64,000 nt of DNA, taken from the NCBI RefSeq assembly GCF_036884655.1, contig NC_088327.1:14207001-14271000 (forward strand), read 5' to 3'. Shown here one piece after another: positions 49,001 to 62,500 of the stretch; position 1 is the first letter of the stretch, and every line of letters starts with the position of its first letter. The position numbers and the translations under genes are program-made. The DNA comes from Musa acuminata AAA Group (lineage: Eukaryota; Streptophyta; Magnoliopsida; Zingiberales; Musaceae). The notes below the pieces were generated by a model. The model ran no database searches, was not told the DNA's origin, and saw only the letters and a list, made by a program, of their open reading frames with translations.

Positions 49001-52000
49001 CACAGGTGCACCTGTAAGATTGTTTCCTTGCAACCTAAGCATCATAGTGTGAATCATGATAACAATCTTTTTGCTGTTCCAAGACTACAATCTCCAAAGA
49101 CCCATGCATGGGGTGTTATAATTATTCAACAGATCAGGAGAACTTAAATGACAAATCCCCTACAACATTTTTAGTGCAGCAGTTTGAAGAGGCATTGCAT
49201 ATTTTTACTCCTATAAACAAACAAAAAGTTAACCAAAACCAGAAAGCATCTAAAATGGCAGCTAAATTAATATTATTAGAATCATTTGTGTGCTCCGAAA
49301 TCAAATCTAACAACATACTGGAAGGCAATAGTTAATGAAAAATTACTATAACAACATAACAGAAATTGTAAACTGAAAGGACAAAACCTGAATAGCGTCA
49401 GGCGTCACATATGTTCTGGGATATTTCCAGTGATCTGCACCAATAAGACAGAGTCTTGCACTGTCTGAATACAACTCAATATTTTCTTCAGCAATCAAAT
49501 AACATGTGTGTGCAGCAGTTACCTGCATAATATGACTTAGGTAAGATGTATCATATTGAAAGGAACTAGGTAAACAACACAAATGATATGATAAAAGCAT
49601 AACTACGACATAAAAGACAACTACAAACCTCTCCTCTCTCTTTCCATAGGCAATCTCCAAGATGAAGAATTACAAGTTTATCATCCTTGGTTCTGTTTGC
49701 AGTAATGATGGCCAAATTTTCTTCCCACTCATCCAGCATACCACTGGCTTGAATCTGACAGTCGATAGAAAAGCCAAGTGAGCTCAGAATTCTGAAGCAC
49801 ATCCCAAAAGAATCACGTTATGATCATGAAATATGTTTCTATATCTAATCTGTTAAAAATGTGGTGCAGGAGCATGGAGGGGCTCTGGTAGCAAAGAAAA
49901 TATTTTATTTCTTGTTCTAGAATTTAATAACAATGGGAGGGAGTAGAAAGTAAGAAGAAATATACCTAAACTCACTTCATATCCTAGGTGTCTACTGTCT
50001 AGGTCTCCTATCAGATGTGATTCACATATGGAATCACACCATTGGGAATAAATATCAGACTCGTTACTCCTGAGGATAATGATCCCTCACCGCCCACAAT
50101 TGAAGGGAAAAAAAATCATTCTTTTGGAAATGTACTTGATATAACCTACAGACCCGAAAGTACAAGAAGAGAAAAGGAAAAACTGATATTGTGAAAAGGG
50201 TGGTCTGGTGCTAAGCTAAGTAAAATAAGGTTAAGTTTTTCGAGGGGAATCAGTTTTTAATCCAGAAACTAGATGGAAATTGATTTCAGATACGAATCAT
50301 GAAGAAACTTGCAATACAAAAATGAGAGATTGGGAAAATATAAATAAATTAGTAATATGGATGTATATGGAATTAAAGCACCAAGATCTAACAGAAAATT
50401 TATAACCTAAACCAAAGCAAGAAATTTTTAATCCATGCACCAGAATTTATCCAAAAACTTTTGCTGTTTAGCATATGAACAAGATGAAAGCTGAACTGGT
50501 TGAAATCAACCGAAGTGATGCACATCTGGGTTTTTATTTTTAAGAATAAAATTCGGCAGTTGAAAAGATGCATATTCACAGAAGCAAGCAGAAAAATAAT
50601 GGTTCAAGCACACATGTAATTTTGATCAAACAAAGATCATAAGATGATGTTTAAATTGTAGGTCTGCTCTTCTAGGCATCACTCTCGCAAACAGCCAAGA
50701 GAATCTTCCAGAAAACTGATTTTGTGGTAAATATTACTAATAAGGAGCAAGGAAAGGAGTAAAGGTTTATTGGCCGGTCATATTGATTGAACATACACTG
50801 ACTTTGAATCAAACTGTGAAAAGTTCTATCAACAAAAAATATCTCATACCTTCAGTGCATTAAGGGGAGTAAAAGAGAACATGCAACTCAAATTGTGATT
50901 AACAATTATATTCCATAACTATAAATGTTTAAATCACTTGAAACAGCAATTATCAGATCTACCAATACAAGGTGACCAAATTGACAATTGGCCTTCAATC
51001 AAGACTTTAAAGTTTCTATTGAGTTGAAAGTAACCTCATTCCCTGAGTATAAGAGAACAGTAATACATCCAAATGAAAGGTAATTAGCATTTTTTTTTTC
51101 AAAAGTAAACATCGAGTGTTAAAGATCACCTCTGCAGGCTGTCTAGGTGAAGCTACAGATGAGCTAGTAACTAGATTGTTCATAGAAAATATATCTGCAG
51201 GTTGCCCAGCAATAAGAAGGCACAGTGTTCGTAGAGGTGATCCAAATGTAAATCGATGTTGTGCCATCCTCTTCACCGTATCAACATAAAACTGCACCCA
51301 GAGTATATATTGGAGCAAATAAAGGAATCAGCCAGTTATAGTCAATCAAATGAACACGAGGTAATAATGTCTACAAACACATAAGAATTTTTCAATGTAA
51401 TTTTAGCAGAAATGAGCAAACAAGTGCACCACCTTGTCCCCAAGCTGTGCAGCAAGAACAAGTGCAGGGCCCCACAGATGACCTTCTTCTGCACATTGGA
51501 GGGCCTCTTTCCTTCTACCAGAAACAAGAAGGCTCTGTACCTTAGTAGCAGTTGCCTGAAATAGGGGCACATAATAAAGGCGTCTGAAGGCTGTTCATCA
51601 GAGTATTTTTAGCTAAGCTTGATGAATTGAGAATACCTGAAGTTGTCCTTCTGATGGAATGTTAGTCAAACAATGAGAATATATACCATACTCTCCTAAA
51701 GGAGCATTGCTCATTTTAGACGATGCCAAAAGCTTAGTAACCGCCATCTCTGGACTATTTACATCCTATCAAGTTAAAAATCACAGCCAAGTCAAAAATA
51801 CAAATGCTGAACTTTAAGAACTCTAGGAGGAAAAATTACGAAAATGTATGTTTGACCTAAATAACAAGTATTATTTTCCTGAAAGAATAACTTCCCCTTG
51901 AAGGAAATGTTTTGTCCAATAGATACAGACAATTAAGAAAATTGCAGGCAATCAGTTGAGTACAGCATGAACAAATGGCATGTGGTAACTCATATTTGCA

Positions 52001-55000
52001 ACCATCAACATATGTATTCCTCGCTGAAGGCCTATCTGTATGTCTACCAGCCTATAACTGAAAACCTACCTGTATGTCTAACAATCCTTAGAAGTAAAGA
52101 ACACAAGATGATTACATCAAGATGATAAGATGGGAAAGGTTGGCTCTCTGCAAGATTTTCAGAACTAATTTATGGTGGATAAAAATTCCAAAACAGTTAA
52201 CCTAGTTCTCAAAGAAGTCAGGTTAGCCATCAAGGGGTTGTATAAATTAGCTCATGCTGTCACAGCAGTTTTACGAGATTTGACCAGCTGTGATAGAAAA
52301 AAATACAAAAGCAATGTAACTGCATTTAGTAACTTGCTCAAAGAGATTAGGCAAGAGTATCCAAAAATGTTACTATCTTAAAATTGTGTGAAAATAACCA
52401 CCCAAGCTTTATCCAAGATGTCACTCTCTAGAGTATACACATTATTTGGACAAGGATCAAAGAATCTTTTGACTCCATTTTTCATGTTACATGTTAGAGC
52501 ATTAAGTGTTACCTGGCTCGTGTAATCCAAAATTGGCCATAAAATACCTACTCAAAATGACCCAAGCTTGCAAGGAGGAAAAACATTTATGAGTGTGTAC
52601 CCACAGAATCTTTAATTTTGATTTATAAAATGCCTTCTGAATCCATTTTCTTAACTGATTGGAGCTCATTTGTTCCATAAATTAGTGCACCAGTCATAAC
52701 CATGTCTGCTATTTGATAAGCAAAATCTTATGCATATGCATGCAAATACAAGTCAAGTCTATCCACATCCAGACATCTGAAAACCTCAATATGTTTCAAA
52801 ATATCTGAGCAACCTATTTTAATCTAAGGAAAGATCTTATTTGATTAATTTCCTTAATATAAATGCTCAAATTCTTCTTTCTCGAACAATATTTTCAGTC
52901 AAGTCACTCGATCCAGAATATTATCATTGATAATTCTTAAAATTATATGTCAGTAGCATATCATCCATATTGACACTAAATCAAGTTTATTCCTTATTCA
53001 TTGACATCTAATTTGCAATTGTATATAATTACAAGATTTAGTGAATCTGCTATCTGTATCCGTGTTCAATGGGTTCAAACAGTTAAAACAATCTTACCAT
53101 ATATCCACTGAATTTTAATGCCTACAGGAAACAAAAAAACTTAATAAGGCTTATATTTGTATAAGTGAGCAGAATCTAATAAATAATCATCAGTCATGTC
53201 CTGCTGAAATACAAGATGTTCATCATAAATTATCAAAGAATAAGATGGTAAGAGCTATAGCCATCCAGGCAACTTCCATTAAGAGATTAAAGAATCATGC
53301 AAACTTCCACTTCACTTACAAACTAAATAGCCAGAGATTACTAATTAATTACTCAGAGTGACTGGCAATGTGTTTCCTTGTATTATCTGCAACATGTTTT
53401 AGAAGAAGTTCCTGCATCAAGGGAAATCAGCAGTGGTGACCCCTCTGTAATGCAATTAAATGTTACTTTATGTTATAGCCTTCATCATCACCACAATTAT
53501 CACCAAAAAGACCTAAACCATATGCATATATGGTCTTCATTTGCTGTGACCCACCAATTTAGTGAACATGCATTGGAAATATTGAATGTCACACAACAAA
53601 TTTGCCATTAAGATGAGAATGTGATCTGATACTGGGAACAAAAAATCAAGGCTGTGAGGACAGCAACTTAATATAAATCAACCAAACCGAGATTTTCAAG
53701 GTATGGAAAACTTAATTTTATTATCCAGGAATAAGAAATCCAAACAAGAGACACATACAGTTCTATGAAAGACCAAGTTTATGAAACTTTAGTGTAAGTT
53801 CAGAACATCAGTGAGGCAAATAAAGCATTAGCAGATAAAAGAGTTCCACTTAAAGACTGTAAAGGGATGAAAATGTAAGACTATTTGTTAACCATGTGAG
53901 TTTTAGGAACAATCTAGACTGGGAAAAGAAAAATGAACATAAAAAATAGTTATTTAATATGAAACAAATGTTATAGAAACCTCTAGTGATGGGTCAGATC
54001 CAAAAGGAGATCGAAGTTTTCCATAATGTTGCAGTGATATTTTGAGCAAAGAAAAAAGCAACTTCAGAAGTTTCCCTTTCTGGAACTCGGTGACAGGAGA
54101 CTCATAGCTTGAGATTCTCTCATCTATCCATTTGTTTGCATCCTTAGTAGCAGCATTCCCACCAGCAAGCGGACCTGGAAAATTCTGATGACACAAGGAA
54201 TGGAAGTAGTCCAAGACACTACCAGAAACACTGCTGGAAGAATCAACTTCATTCAACACAACTTCAGATAAGCTAAGGATTGAGATTGTGCCACCAGCAG
54301 TTTCCTTTCAGATAAAAACAAAGATTAGTTGCAAAACAATTAAATTACAAACTAAATATATGTCAAGTATACTTTGTTAAAATGAAGTTAGAAACTTTTT
54401 CAGCCCACCTGATTTCCATAGTTCAAGTTGGTTCCAGAAGGGCTAGCATTTGGCATGACTATAAGCTTACCACCAAATCCAAAAGCAACCAAGGCATGTG
54501 CAGGACGCCCAGCTGCTGATCTTCCTTCATGAGGAACATAAGAAAACTGAGAATAGGAAGCATTTGTGCCATGAAATGAATGCTGAGAGTAGTCAACTGA
54601 GTTCTGATTGCCTAGGTAGCTGTTGGACAAACTTTTATGAATGCTAGGGGCTTGCATTTGATTATTCATTTGGTACAAGCTTTCCCCATGAACAGCATTG
54701 TGAGGCCTCATGATGCCGTTACTGCTGCCAAAATTGTGATCCACAACAGGCTGAAATTTTCCAAAGCCTAAATTTTGATCCGTATGACTTCCAGCATGCA
54801 TGGTTGGACTGTAAAAGCTCCCTATTTGCTGCTTTCTGGATAAACCTCCAGACTGTCTATTTTCACCAACTTGTTCAGCCTGCAGCACGTTCGGCTGAAC
54901 ATAGCTGCTTGTTGGATTATTCCAACCGTCACCAAACTCTTGGCTTCCCAGGACACCATCAGCGCTTTGTTCAGGTTGGCCAAATTCATCACTTACATTG

Positions 55001-56109
55001 TAGTTCCCCTCTGAGACACCAGCTGAAGCAACAACCTCATTCTGAACTATAGTTGGTGTCATCTGTGTAGTCTGAGAATATGACTCAAGAGTACACCACT
55101 GTTGGGTATTTGTGTCGTAGTACCAACCTGGATATTGAGGATCAAAGACCATATTAGGTGGGTATTCAGTGCTCCCCTGATAACCAAGGCTCCAGTTAGA
55201 AGTAGTATGTAATGTACTCTCTTCTGCAATGGTTTCCAAGTAGGATTGTGAAGCCTGCTGAAGATATAGGACATCTGAACTCCCCGAATTGGAATCAAAA
55301 ACAGCAACTTCGCCATTGTCCTTGAAATTCCCCTGTGAATTCACAGCAGATGCATCATAGCTATTAAACTGAGTATTTGTGGTTGCATCATGAGCATCCA
55401 GCTGATACCACTGCCCAGTGCCAGCATCATACTTCCAACCAGGATAAATACTCTCCCAGTACTGTGCATCTCCATCAATGTTCTGCTCGGTAGCCGAACC
55501 AAAAAGTTGTGTATCTTGGGCACTCAAAGAACTTGTATATGTGTCAATATTTTCAATTTGATTGTCCACAGGAGCAGAATTTGGGTCACAGTTGGATTTC
55601 AGTTTATCAGCAGATGGATCAGCATTTTCAGCAAGGAAGTCTGAATAGGTTTCCAACCCAACATTGCCTAACTGCTGTGAGCTGACACTGAATGCACTCC
55701 ATTGGACCTCCTTTACGCTTGTTCCCTTAGATCCAACACTGTTAAAGTTTGATAGACTTTGTGCTCCGGTATCGATAGTGCTTCCAGATGAATTTTCTGA
55801 TGGTACTACCATATCAACAGGAGAATTAGAAGATGCACTGTCCTTACAGACCAAAAGATCCTTCTTTGGAGACTCAGAAGACTGTAAGGTCCCACTTTGT
55901 GGCGGACCATTTGATTCGGAAACCAATCCAGCATTGCCAGGATCCTCCAACGATGTACCAACATCATCAAGGCTGAGGTTAGATATATCTCTAACAATTT
56001 CTTTGGGATGAGGAACAGATCCCCTCACACCAAAATCATCATCCACAAGCTTGTCAAAGAAATCCTCATCGGTATGGTCTTCCACTTGGAACGGAGACGG
56101 AGATCCCAT
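45015..56109 (-). CDS. SEC16: SEC16-type COPII coat assembly scaffold
   Basis: Peripheral scaffold of ER exit sites that organises COPII vesicle formation. Thirteen coding exons on the minus strand: 56109-54409, 54304-53981, 51765-51637, 51555-51433, 51291-51130, 49754-49629, 49522-49388, 47961-47834, 46974-46863, 46776-46465, 46269-46150, 45987-45659, 45561-45015. The product is 1415 residues; Arabidopsis SEC16A/B have about 1350-1360. The acidic start MGSPSPFQVEDHTDEDFFDKL is typical. Two YPGWxYD...QW repeats lie at 222 and 326. The conserved central domain spans exons 1-10 and includes FPGPLAGGN, SPFGSD, GSPLRTLCLLIAGQPA and LGDCLWKERGE. The C-terminal part has NKFYYDEQLKTWVEEG, ARGRMGVRSRYVDTFNKGG and a Ser-rich tail. 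Every exon joint keeps frame. The exon at 46269 uses an AAG acceptor chosen over CAG eight codons upstream, because only the former keeps frame. Confidence 0.95.
46037..46108. repeat. (AAT)n/(AAC)n/(ATC)n compound microsatellite in a SEC16 intron
   Basis: Trinucleotide array in the short intron between the exons ending at 46150 and starting at 45987. Confidence 0.93.
47003..47790. mobile_element. Non-autonomous hAT-type DNA transposon, 788 bp, in a SEC16 intron
   Basis: Ends CAGTGATTT...AAATCACTG form a perfect 9-bp terminal inverted repeat, extended imperfectly through GCGCTAGGC/GCGCCTAGG-rich subterminal sequence. It is flanked on both sides by the identical 8-bp GAGTCAAG (46995-47002 and 47791-47798). 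CAGTG termini with 8-bp duplications are the hallmark of hAT elements. The interior has an AT-rich stretch (47090-47240), then a degenerate array of AGCGGC/CGACAG-type units (47280-47520). No transposase is encoded; long frames there are low-complexity Arg/Ser/Gly artefacts. It lies wholly in the intron between exons 8 and 9. Confidence 0.93.
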
Positions 56110-56580
56110 TCGATCGCAAACAAGGCAAAGCTACAAAGTTTTTCCCTTTGCCCCGATGGCAAGTACAGCAGAGATTTTCTTGATCCAAGAAGGACCGACC
56201 TAATCAAGCAAAACCCTCCTCACGAAATCAAAATTATTAGAATCCACCTGGAAGACGGCCCAATCTTTGTAACCTCAGCTTAAATTCGACCAAAATTATA
56301 TCCAAAACCCTAGCAGATCTCTAACCTTATTCAAAGATTGCGGATCCCCAACGGAGAACAAAATCACAGGTCGCCACGGCGAGCTAAATCATGGGAATCT
56401 TCCCATCTCTGCCGATCTGACACCAAAAAAAGAAGCGAAAAGAGGCAAATTCGCGGGGATTCGGATGGGAAAGACCAATCACTCGCTAGAGATTAGGACT
56501 TACCGGCCCAACCGCTAGAATCGAAGAGGACTGGAGCAATCAGAGAGAAGAGAAACGAACGGGAGGAACCCTAGCTTGCG
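56110..56580 (-). promoter_or_regulatory. SEC16 5' UTR with a leader intron
   Basis: On the minus strand a strong donor, GGGCCG/GTAAGTCC, ends a probable leader exon at 56504 that begins near 56575 (AAGCTAGGGTTCCTCC). The acceptor lies somewhere between 56490 and 56110 and cannot be fixed by eye. A leader intron of this kind often raises expression in plants; that is general knowledge, not shown here. Confidence 0.55.
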
Positions 56581-57799
56581 ATCCAGCCGACATCTCGCCA
56601 CCCACCCTGAAGCCTCTGCGTTTTCTTCCCCCTTTTTTTCCCCTTATTTTGTTCCTTTTTTCCCCTTATTTTTCGGTTCTCTCCCAATTTTATGTTATGA
56701 CACGGGGAAACGGGAACGGGAAACGGGATTAATTGAAATGTAACGTGTACTTCGTGCGTGAACGCGGAGCTCCTTCTACGCGCTTTCTGAACCGCAAGCA
56801 TGCGGGCCCGGCACTATTAGAGAATTGGGCCCATCCGTTGGTGGTCGAGCGAAGCAGAGGCCGCGTAGGATGAACGGGGTGGCCTTTTGATCGACTCTGA
56901 TTTAGTTGGACCTTTACCTTGACGCCGGTTTGACTCGGTTTCCGGCCCGATGAACCGGTTTTAATGAACCGGATCTTAATTTAAGATTACTCATCATGCG
57001 TAATTTACTAATCTATCTAACATGGACTAATCAACTCTAAATTATTACATCTCGTCACATCTTTGATGACTTTCGTATTACAAACTCAACATTATAAACC
57101 AAGAATAAATTGGACTTACTTTTGCTAATTATTTTCCTAGCACATCATTCAAAATAAATGTCATGATACTAATTATACTCATTTGTTTGAAAATAAGTCA
57201 AAATACAAATAAAATGATTTAATAAATAACATAAGCAATTCTATGGACGAACTAGTTTGCCAAATGTTGACCGACTCTGATGATTCACATCAACTATTTA
57301 TATTATTAATTATTATTTTCTCACTTATTATTAAACCAAACACCCTTACAATACATTTGGGTTAATACCATGTAATATTATATTAAATAAAGAAAGTAAT
57401 AACAGTGCATATGAGGTTAATATAGCATCAGCAATATCCTTGTGTATGAGATTCTTGGATCCATATTTTCCATCAATTAAATTCTAATTAACAAAATAAA
57501 AAAAAATTCCTAACGAATTAAATGTAAACTTGATTTTTTTTTTGTTATCTTAATTACCCTATATAGTAATTAAAAAATAATTAAAATATTAAATTTAAGA
57601 ATATTTTATATATTAAATTTGTTACATTCAATTGAGACTAAAAATTATATAAAAGAAATGGAGTATGAATATAATCAAGCCCTATCCTCTCAACCGGCAT
57701 CTTATAAATAAATCATAAATAAATTATATCGATTTATTTATATATGATTTTACTAGGTATATAGCATCAGTTCATTAAGACTAAAGAAACCTCTCAATC
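56581..57799. other. AT-rich intergenic spacer
   Basis: SEC16 promoter region to about 56960 (mixed composition), then AT-rich sequence. No gene seen. Confidence 0.5.
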
Positions 57800-60700
57800 C
57801 TTCTCCTTAACCCATCTAGCTCCTAATCTTATCAATCGTTCATCCCCTTTGACAATGCCTTTCTAACCAAAGATGTTATCTACGCCAAGGCCAGCAATGA
57901 TCCCCTTTCTTTGTAATACTATCTTAAGTGACCAAAGTCTCACCCTCTATGCAAGCCTCTCCCTAATGATTCGATTCAAGCCTATGCAATGATTTCAAGA
58001 ATCCAAAATCACTCGAGGCATATTATTATCCTAGATCCGAAAGAAATCCAAAATATTGGAAGTCGTTGGAAGCTTTGCATCTATGGTAAATTCTTCGACA
58101 AGGCTCCACCCATATAGTTTATTAAGATAAAATTCTCACCTTTGTGGAAGTTGAAATTAGAAGTCCAAATCATCGACCTTCTTGTAGGTTATCTGTGCTT
58201 TTGTTTTCAATCCAAGATTGACTTGACAAACACATTAACCGAAGATCTATAGTTCCTTCATAGATAAGCACTCAACCTCTTACATTGGAGAGAAAGTTTC
58301 CAACCTCTAAATGAGACCATGAAGTCAGCTCCCATCTGAATACACTTTCCTGACCTTCATATATAACTAATACACGCTAGGCTCCTCTAAATTATGGTAA
58401 GCATTAGCACTCCCCTCAAATTGGATGCTATCACCACCTTTGGTATAAGAGCATGGCATGCTTTGCATATTACCCGACTTCTCTCTACCTCTTTCCCAAG
58501 ACATTTGGGTTAGAATTAGCGATTCCAACTTCTTTCAAATGATCGCCCATGAAAACTTACCTAATTTATGTTTCTTTTATGGATAAAACCTATCAATGTG
58601 TAGTGAGTAAGTTGTTTGAGCAACCAACCATTCATAGAAAGGAAGACGCCAGCGAGTAAAGCTGGAATGTAGAGATTGATGTGAAGTTAGAACTTAGGCC
58701 ATTATACATGTACGAGATCAAAGTCTTTGATCTAGTATATGTCTCACTACAGTAGCTGTTTTGGGTTCATAATGGCTCCATCTAATCCTTCACCCTTGCC
58801 TACTGACCTCTCTCAAAACCAATTCCATTGTGAGGAAAACAAGGCTCAACATTTTCCAAACCACAACGTGCTCTCTCTAAATTAGTCATTGTTCTCTTTC
58901 AATGTATCCCTCCATCTCATAACGAGGTTAAGTCTATATTTACTTACTTTGTTGCTCCCTTGTATTAACTCCCCTCCTTTTGCCCAAGATTGTGCAATGG
59001 CGGAGGCATCCTCCACCAATGCCCTACCCTAAGTATCACCATCCTTTCCTACTACTTCATCATCCAACTCACTTCTTTTAAAATACAATACCTAAACCCT
59101 ACACAAAGATCAAACAAAACTAAGGCTAAAAGCTCTCTTGTCCCATCTTCTCCTATTAAGACTTCTTATGACACATTTAACCCGTTTCAGCTCTCTAGCC
59201 TATGAGGAGAGCACTAAATGCTCCCCTTGCCCCCTGGTTCATAGAGAGCCTTTCTTATTCTCTACTTATTCTACTTCACTGAAACAGATTCCATTCAAAC
59301 ATATATCCACTGAAGAACCCCTCATAAGATTCATCATGCCAAGAAAAGGACCACTTTAGTAAGCTCATAGAAAGTGTCATCAAAGCTTTCCAATACAACA
59401 CTAACTCTATAACCGAAGATGAACGATACTTCTTGCTAAAGGAAGATGATCCATAGTGGTCAAGGATCATCCATAAGACAGGGTCTAAATCCTATATATC
59501 ATTATCTTAGGGAAGTAAGGTGAACTCAAGTTTTATTTCTTTACCCGACTCCTTAAAACTAGGTTCTCCTTCCCTCTCTATCTTTGATAAATAAATCATT
59601 GAAGTGTCTAGTCTAAATTTATCGGTTATTATTAAATAACAATATATCCATCCTCATTCGCTTAGAATCACACTTCTAGCAAATAGAAGCAAAAATATTC
59701 CTACACAAGCTGGGTAATAACTAGGAAGGTTCTATCTTCCCAACCCAAGGTTGGTCGGGAGTTTTCATTGTTACTTGGTTCTCTTACAATCTCAAAACCT
59801 TCTCGATTAGTATTTTCTCTTGATTTCTATACTTAATAGTGGAACAAAAAGATATGCATCCATGACTCCTCTCTATAGTTTATGCCAGTACAATTTCATC
59901 ATCTCGCAGTCTTTTTGGTATTTTCTTTCAAGCATTAGGCTTTTCTGATATATCATAAATGATTTTTGATAACTTTAATTGAATAAATTCCTCTTTTGAT
60001 AAATTAGGAGGTAAATATTTTCAAGTTAATAGATTAGTTTTTGCTTTCAGGGATTTCATTTATAATTATAATTTTTTTTTACCTTTGAATTTTCTAGATC
60101 ATATTTTACATGGTGTAATAGTAGGTCCAACTAATCTCATATTTCGATCGAATTGGATAGAGCTCTTGCAACTATTGATTAGCTTTTTATTTTTTCGTAT
60201 GCTATTGTTAAGCATCTCCCCCACATAATTCTCCTCTCCTTATCCTTCTGAATCCGGTTACTAACTCCCCTAAGCATTTATACTCCTTCACATTTAATCC
60301 CTACTAGCTTGAATACCCTATTGTTTATAATTTGGTTCAAGGCTCTTGGAATCTTTTGGACTCTAACTTTTACTCTCTTAAAACCTTCTACCAAGCCCTG
60401 TTTGTCCTTGAATTCAAGCTGATTAATTGGAAGAAGAGAGACATCGGTAATATTAAAAATCAACTTAAAGACACCCGACACAATACATTATCTCTCTCCT
60501 AAGCTAAAGGAGAATCATTCCCCTCTTTTAAATGAAGATCAAACCAATCTCATCATTCTTAATAGTAAGTTCACGGCTCTTTCAAGATATGTCCACATGA
60601 AATAGCTCTCTCGAGCCAAATCCAACTGGCTTAGCGATGTTGATAAAAATACTAGATACTTACATAATATAGCTAGATAGAGGTGTAGGGCTAATCACAT

Positions 60701-62500
60701 CCACCTCATCATCAAGGAAGATGGTTCTTCGGTGGAGAATCTCCCTTCCATATCTGTCATCTTCATTGATTGATATTATAACTTTTGAGCCCCCTAGACC
60801 TTGCATAGCAACTCGAACACAAATATTTAACCTTCCATTCCGACCATTCCCATCCAATCCCATCTATTTATTACTAACCCCTTCTCCCCCATAGAAATCC
60901 ATAAGGACCTTATTGGTATGAGACAGAGCAAAAGACATAACTTAGACAATTACACTACTGAGCTCTTCATAAGCTACTAAAGTATTATTCATTCTATTCA
61001 CCAAGCTTTAATTACTTCTACACTAATATCATCCATTCCCTAGTTTTTATTTCTAGGATCCTTAACCCTTCCAAGGTTACTATTGACTATAGGCCCATCT
61101 CCATTAGCAACGTTCTCTATAAAATTATATATAAAGTTCTTACAAATAAACTTAAACCCTATCTCAATTCAATCATTGATCGTAACCAATCTGCATTCAT
61201 TGTAGTTCGTTTAATCCATGATAAAATTTCTAGTATATATGAACTTTCCCGCTCAATGTATCACTCTAAAGGAAAAGCTCTATTAATTCTGATTAAATTG
61301 GATAATTATGATTAAATTGGACTTTACCAAAGCTTTTGATGCTATACTTTGAAAAGTAATCTTGGACTGTTTTGAATGAATGAACCTTCCTCTAAAGTTT
61401 ACATCCTGGATTCAATCATGTATTTCATATCCTACTTTTTCATGTGTCATTAATAACTTTCCCTCTAGTTAATTTAAAAGCTCTCATGGAGTGAGGTAGA
61501 GAGATTCACTTTCCACTCTTCTCTTTGTTTTGGTCCAATAGAACCTTATCAGAATCCTTAAAGAGTTTATGGCCAACAAAAAGATTATTTCCTATGATAT
61601 TATAAGTTTCAAAATTTCTCATCTCATATTTATAAATGATGTCCTGTTAAGCATCAAGGCTAGTGATACATCCGGTCAAAATCTTATCAAAGCCCTTAAC
61701 ATTTGCTCCTTAATTAGCCTCTAAATTAATAGGAACAAGTTAGTCATCCTCTTCCCTAAATGTTATAATCCTGAAATCAAACACAAGATCTATAACACGT
61801 TAGGAATTAAGAAATGCTCTGGACCTCTTAAGTATCTCAATGCATTCATCCATCACTATCGTCTTTCTAATATGTTCCAAGGCTAGCTTATTTAAAAAGT
61901 AATTAATCAGCTCAATGGGTGGAATAGAAGGGGTACTTTCCCAAATCGATAAAGCTATTATTTTCAACTCTCTTGAACATTTGGGTAAAAATTTCTCTTT
62001 AATCTCCTGATATTTTATTTGGAATAGTAATCAAACTTACAACAAGATACCCCTCATAAGTTAGAACTATATTAACAGTCTCAAGGTTAAAGGTGGTCTC
62101 GAGATCAAGAACATCAATCTTATTACGATAACCATATATACCAAAAACTTTTGTCCCTTCCTAATCTAGTATGTCAACTAAGCATCTCTGAGCAAAGTAT
62201 TATTTCATCTATTCCTAATAAATACCTAATCGTAAAACCTCTTCCTCTTGGAAAGAATATTCTTACTTCCATTTTTAATGACCCATAGATTTTCGATACC
62301 CCAAATTAATCCTAAAGCTCTCTCCTCCTTCCATCGGATCAATGATCTTATGATCAACAACCATTGTAACATTAGCCTCCTAGGGCTTCCTATTTGGCCA
62401 AGACATTACCCGAACCATCCTTTCCATTTACTTTCCTTTTGATCCCTTTCATAATTTTTGAATTTGGATTTTATATCCCATAAGAACAGTGACACCCAAA
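57800..62500 (+). mobile_element. Decayed, nearly full-length L1-type LINE
   Basis: Pieces of a plant LINE lie in the right order on the plus strand, in shifting frames. ORF1 (DUF4283-type) is readable at about 58060-58390 (KFFDKAPPI, LWKLKLEVQIIDLL, LLHWRESFQPLNETM), followed by a zinc-knuckle relic near 58550 (ENLPNLCFFYG). The endonuclease C-terminal end is at 60045-60235 (FRDFIYNYN...HLPH). The linker is at 60405-60640 (NWKKRDIGNIKNQL, NWLSDVDKNTRYLHN). Reverse transcriptase is at 61080-61690 (DYRPISISNVLYKIIYKVL, LDFTKAFDAI, and FINDVLLS where FADD is expected). Many stops and frameshifts make it inactive. The 3' end is set by the A/AT-rich tract near 62500; the 5' end is approximate and no target-site duplication was found. 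Confidence 0.85.
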
